Origin: Bathymodiolus brooksi thiotrophic gill symbiont
GTDB taxonomy: Bacteria; Pseudomonadota; Gammaproteobacteria; PS1; Pseudothioglobaceae
DNA length: 6,794 bases
Assembly (NCBI RefSeq): GCF_903642095.1
Contig: NZ_CAHJWD020000098.1
Location: forward strand, 1-6,794
Reading direction: 5' to 3'
Translations under genes and position numbers: made by a program
In this document: positions 6,629-6,794 of the stretch, piece by piece
Numbering within the stretch: position 1 is the first letter of the stretch
How the letters are laid out: each line of letters begins with the position of its first letter
Notes under the pieces: model-generated
The model's database searches: none
Told to the model about the DNA's origin: nothing
What the model saw: only the letters and a program-made list of their open reading frames with translations

Positions 6629-6794
6629 CTTTATGGTGGCTTTTTGCCCAGGACGTAAAAAAGCAATGTCAGCTGGGCGAACCTCAGACTCAATAAGTAA
6701 CTTATCATCTAAAGGGACAATTCCACCAATAGTAGTAATTTTCAACTGCTTAATGGTACCTCTGACAGGTGAGGTGATTTGTGTGCGCGCAACT
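6629..6794 (-). pseudogene. Remnant of a type I secretion periplasmic adaptor (HlyD/LapC family)
   Basis: Read leftward from the window edge, one frame gives VARTQITSPVRGTIKQL, then KITTIGG, IVPLDDKLLIESEV and RPADIAFLRPGQKATIK. This is the lipoyl-to-beta-barrel junction of HlyD-family adaptors, inner-membrane proteins that join the ABC exporter to the outer-membrane channel in type I secretion. Two defects are seen. After KATIK the family continues with a segment like (T)AYDF, but here homology stops at the IS element; the frame reads 30 more residues of IS-derived sequence to a TAA at 6536-6538. Also, family members I know have about ten residues (of the VVQPGMDLME kind) between TIGG and IVPLDD; these are missing in frame. 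The beginning lies outside the window. The rest of the C-terminus is not recognisable on the other side of the element. Confidence 0.8.

Noticed and set aside
1..6794. CRISPR array, tRNA or rRNA gene, or toxin-antitoxin pair
   Set aside because: No regularly spaced repeats, tRNA-like cloverleaf or rRNA sequence was seen by eye, and no small paired genes are present outside the assigned ones.

Overview
The window looks like AT-rich gammaproteobacterial chromosome. The protein families point this way: a short monothiol glutaredoxin of the GrxD type, an ArgF-type ornithine carbamoyltransferase of 299 residues, a YgiM-like SH3/coiled-coil membrane protein, and an adaptor of type I secretion (HlyD family). 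I cannot name the genus from sequence alone. A free-living or symbiotic lineage outside the enteric bacteria is my guess, from the arg gene order and the AT-rich coding sequence.

Layout. Positions 1-631 (minus) hold the N-terminal part of an exported caspase-like (C14) protease that runs off the left edge. Upstream of it on the same strand is grxD (781-1101), with a hairpin between them. grxD is divergent from argD, and the intergenic region carries a promoter-like sequence for each direction. argD (1271-2440) and argF (2458-3357) form a tight two-gene arginine operon. argF has no visible Shine-Dalgarno sequence. After a 100-base gap comes a GTG-started YgiM-like SH3 protein (3458-4129), then a strong hairpin terminator only about 30 bases before ilvD (4198-5883), the dihydroxyacid dehydratase of branched-chain amino acid synthesis. 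A symmetrical 14-bp hairpin ends ilvD.

The right end is accessory DNA. A complete-looking IS200-type element (about 6007 to 6628) carries only tnpA (6108-6539), a left-end palindrome at 6007-6025 and a right-end palindrome at 6603-6621. The Shine-Dalgarno sequence of tnpA lies inside a two-part hairpin (6065-6103), the kind of leader known to silence IS200 transposase. The element abuts a minus-strand remnant of a type I secretion adaptor gene (HlyD/LapC-like, 6629-6794). Its homology stops at the element's edge, and it also appears to lack about ten residues of its lipoyl domain in frame, so it is probably a pseudogene.

Taken together, the left and centre are ordinary housekeeping biosynthesis (arginine, Ile/Val/Leu, Fe-S handling). 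The points of interest are the exported caspase homologue, the leader structure and long-range complementarity of the IS element, and the damaged secretion gene. I found no clear undescribed multi-gene system here.
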